Origin: Paramacrobiotus metropolitanus
Lineage: Eukaryota; Tardigrada; Eutardigrada; Parachela; Macrobiotidae
DNA length: 64,000 bases
Direction of reading: 5' to 3'
Assembly (NCBI RefSeq): GCF_019649055.1
Contig: NW_026570268.1
Coordinates: forward strand, 434,001 to 498,000
Shown here: positions 62,918 to 64,000 of the stretch, piece by piece
Position numbering within the stretch: the first letter of the stretch is position 1
Layout: each line of letters opens with the position of its first letter
Notes under the pieces: generated by a model
The model's database searches: none
What the model was told of the DNA's origin: nothing
What the model saw: the letters and a program-made list of their open reading frames with translations, nothing else
Made by a program: the position numbers and the translations under genes

Positions 62918-64000
62918 ATGGCGTACGCGAGTAACCAGCGCACGGATTACGGACGCCAGTACAGGTGGGTGGAGTGCTGCAGGACGGGGAACAAGCGCAG
63001 CTGCCTCGAAGAGCGGCTGTTTTGGCTGTTGGGGGAGCTCACGGTTTGAGCAGCTGTTGCAGTGTTCGGATGATCGTTTCGTCTTGCTGATCGCCGTTTC
63101 TGGTGCTGTGGCGATTGGTGGCAGTCGATGCAGTAGTGGGTGATCGGCCCGATGTGTGGGGATGACGTTGTGGTTGTTTGCAGCAGCGGGAGCGGCCGCG
63201 GGGGCGCGGGGGGCCCCGCGGGGGACGGGGGCAGTCAGGGGCCGTCGCGGGTCCCCAGCGATCCGCCCTTCTCCGCCTTCGTCGGCAACCTGCACCAGGC
63301 CACCGTCCAGAGCGAAATCGGGGAGATGTTCAATCGCCAGAAGGTACGTTATGTGCACTGCAACACTGAACCCTTCCTGTTTACAGTTTGCCTCGTTTTC
63401 TTCGCTCGGCCTCTGGAGTGTACAGCTCCGTTTCCCACTTTCCTCTAACCGAGCGCCGCCTAAATAGATATATTATTCCGTAAATAAAAAGAAACTAATA
63501 TAAGTAACAAATAAATCCAAGAAATATAATTATATAAATTTAGGTGAGTAATAATTGTATATATATAAATATGGTAAATATCAGAAATGTATTAAAGACG
63601 TGAGCAGGTATTGTGTGATCTGCAGTTATTGTCGAGATGGTGAAGAGAGAAACGCCAGACAGAAGGTGCTTATGTTTAGGTGAAGAATATTCGTATGCTG
63701 TACGAAACGGAGAGCAAAAACTTCCGAGGTGGGTTCGCTGGTGTTCAGATGAGAATAAACTGAACTGTAAGCAGCACTGTACTGTCCACACAGGTGTGGC
63801 CTTTGTGGAATTCGTCGACAAGGAGTCCCTGACGGAGGCGCTGAATCTCGACGGAATGGTAAGATATACTTGAAATTTATTCACCGTACATTATGGCAAC
63901 AAGTAACAACCGCCGCGGCACGAAAAGCGACGTTTATTCATTTGATTTCTTGCTGTGCTGACTGTTAACCGTCTGCGCCCCCCTTTTTCTAGGTGCGTCG
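62918..64000 (+). CDS. Eukaryotic translation initiation factor 4H-like RRM protein, 5' part
   Basis: eIF4H stimulates the eIF4A helicase during translation initiation in the cytoplasm. Exons 62918-62964, 63184-63343, 63680-63728, 63794-63858 and 63993 onwards join in frame. The first ~40 residues are Gly/Arg/Ser-rich (GSGRGGAGGPAGDGG). The RRM then has RNP2 as FSAFVGNL at about residue 45. The 49-nt microexon 63680-63728 supplies VKNIRMLYETESKNFR. RNP1 spans the junction (FRGVAFVEF), followed by VDKESLTEALNLDGM. The order and the sequence around VKNIR match eIF4H/eIF4B-type RRMs; the short N terminus favours eIF4H. The 3' part is outside the window. Confidence 0.85.

Noticed and set aside
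63343-63680. Alternative eIF4H exon at about 63622-63652 (VKRETPDRR)
   Set aside because: It resembles the RRM loop, but its phases fit neither neighbour. The 49-nt exon 63680-63728 fits both phase and sequence.

Overview
This is nuclear DNA of an invertebrate animal. Genes are split by many GT-AG introns, and the single-copy genes are typical of metazoans: Prp8, a multidomain acetyl-CoA carboxylase, a GATA factor, eIF4H and a type-2 chitin-binding secreted protein. The chitin-binding protein, compact introns (some only 36-40 nt) and unfamiliar coding islands point to an ecdysozoan. A tardigrade would fit, but that is inference and nothing here proves it.

Layout: (1) 630-4749 (+) holds the last six coding exons of the spliceosomal scaffold PRPF8, followed by a poly(A) signal. 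(2) 6486-7238 (+) is an unrecognised three-exon coding island. (3) 8.2-16.3 kb is a nested repeat block. Two oppositely oriented arrays of a ~62/124-bp repeat flank a decayed copy of a non-LTR retrotransposon 3' end and a Ty3/Gypsy LTR element (10056-14550). The Gypsy 3' LTR is cut off after 21 bp. (4) 17.2-21.8 kb (mostly minus strand) is a patchwork: a frameshifted unknown gene, a reversed fragment of PRPF8, a gene encoding the NDC80/HEC1 N-terminal tail and CH domain without the coiled coil, another retrotransposon remnant, and a short copy of the PRPF8 3' end. (5) 22-25.9 kb is mostly empty but contains a neat 140-bp hAT-type MITE. (6) 25979-27873 (+) is a complete five-exon GATA factor gene with an unusual first zinc finger. 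(7) 28.2-38.1 kb is transposon-rich. It contains a retrotransposon 3' end, a 792-bp Mutator-like element with a broken Ulp1 peptidase fragment, a minus-strand LTR element with LTR, primer site, gag and protease but no second LTR, and a 1114-bp element with TA target duplication. (8) 41253-43161 (+) is a complete secreted chitin-binding protein gene. (9) 44104-61720 (-) is a complete 23-coding-exon acetyl-CoA carboxylase gene of 2363 codons; every splice phase is consistent. Its introns carry several families of internally duplicated sequence. (10) 62918-64000 (+) is the 5' half of eIF4H, divergent from the carboxylase.

The genes do not form an operon-like functional set. The host genes are housekeeping genes (splicing, fatty-acid synthesis, translation) or developmental/structural genes (GATA, chitin matrix), separated by transposon graveyards. 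The most notable structures are the inverted lysine-rich-coding satellite around the Gypsy element, the Ulp1-bearing Mutator-like element with a clean 9-bp target duplication, the truncated NDC80-like gene next to transposed PRPF8 fragments, and a retrotransposon endonuclease-domain tail seen at least seven times.
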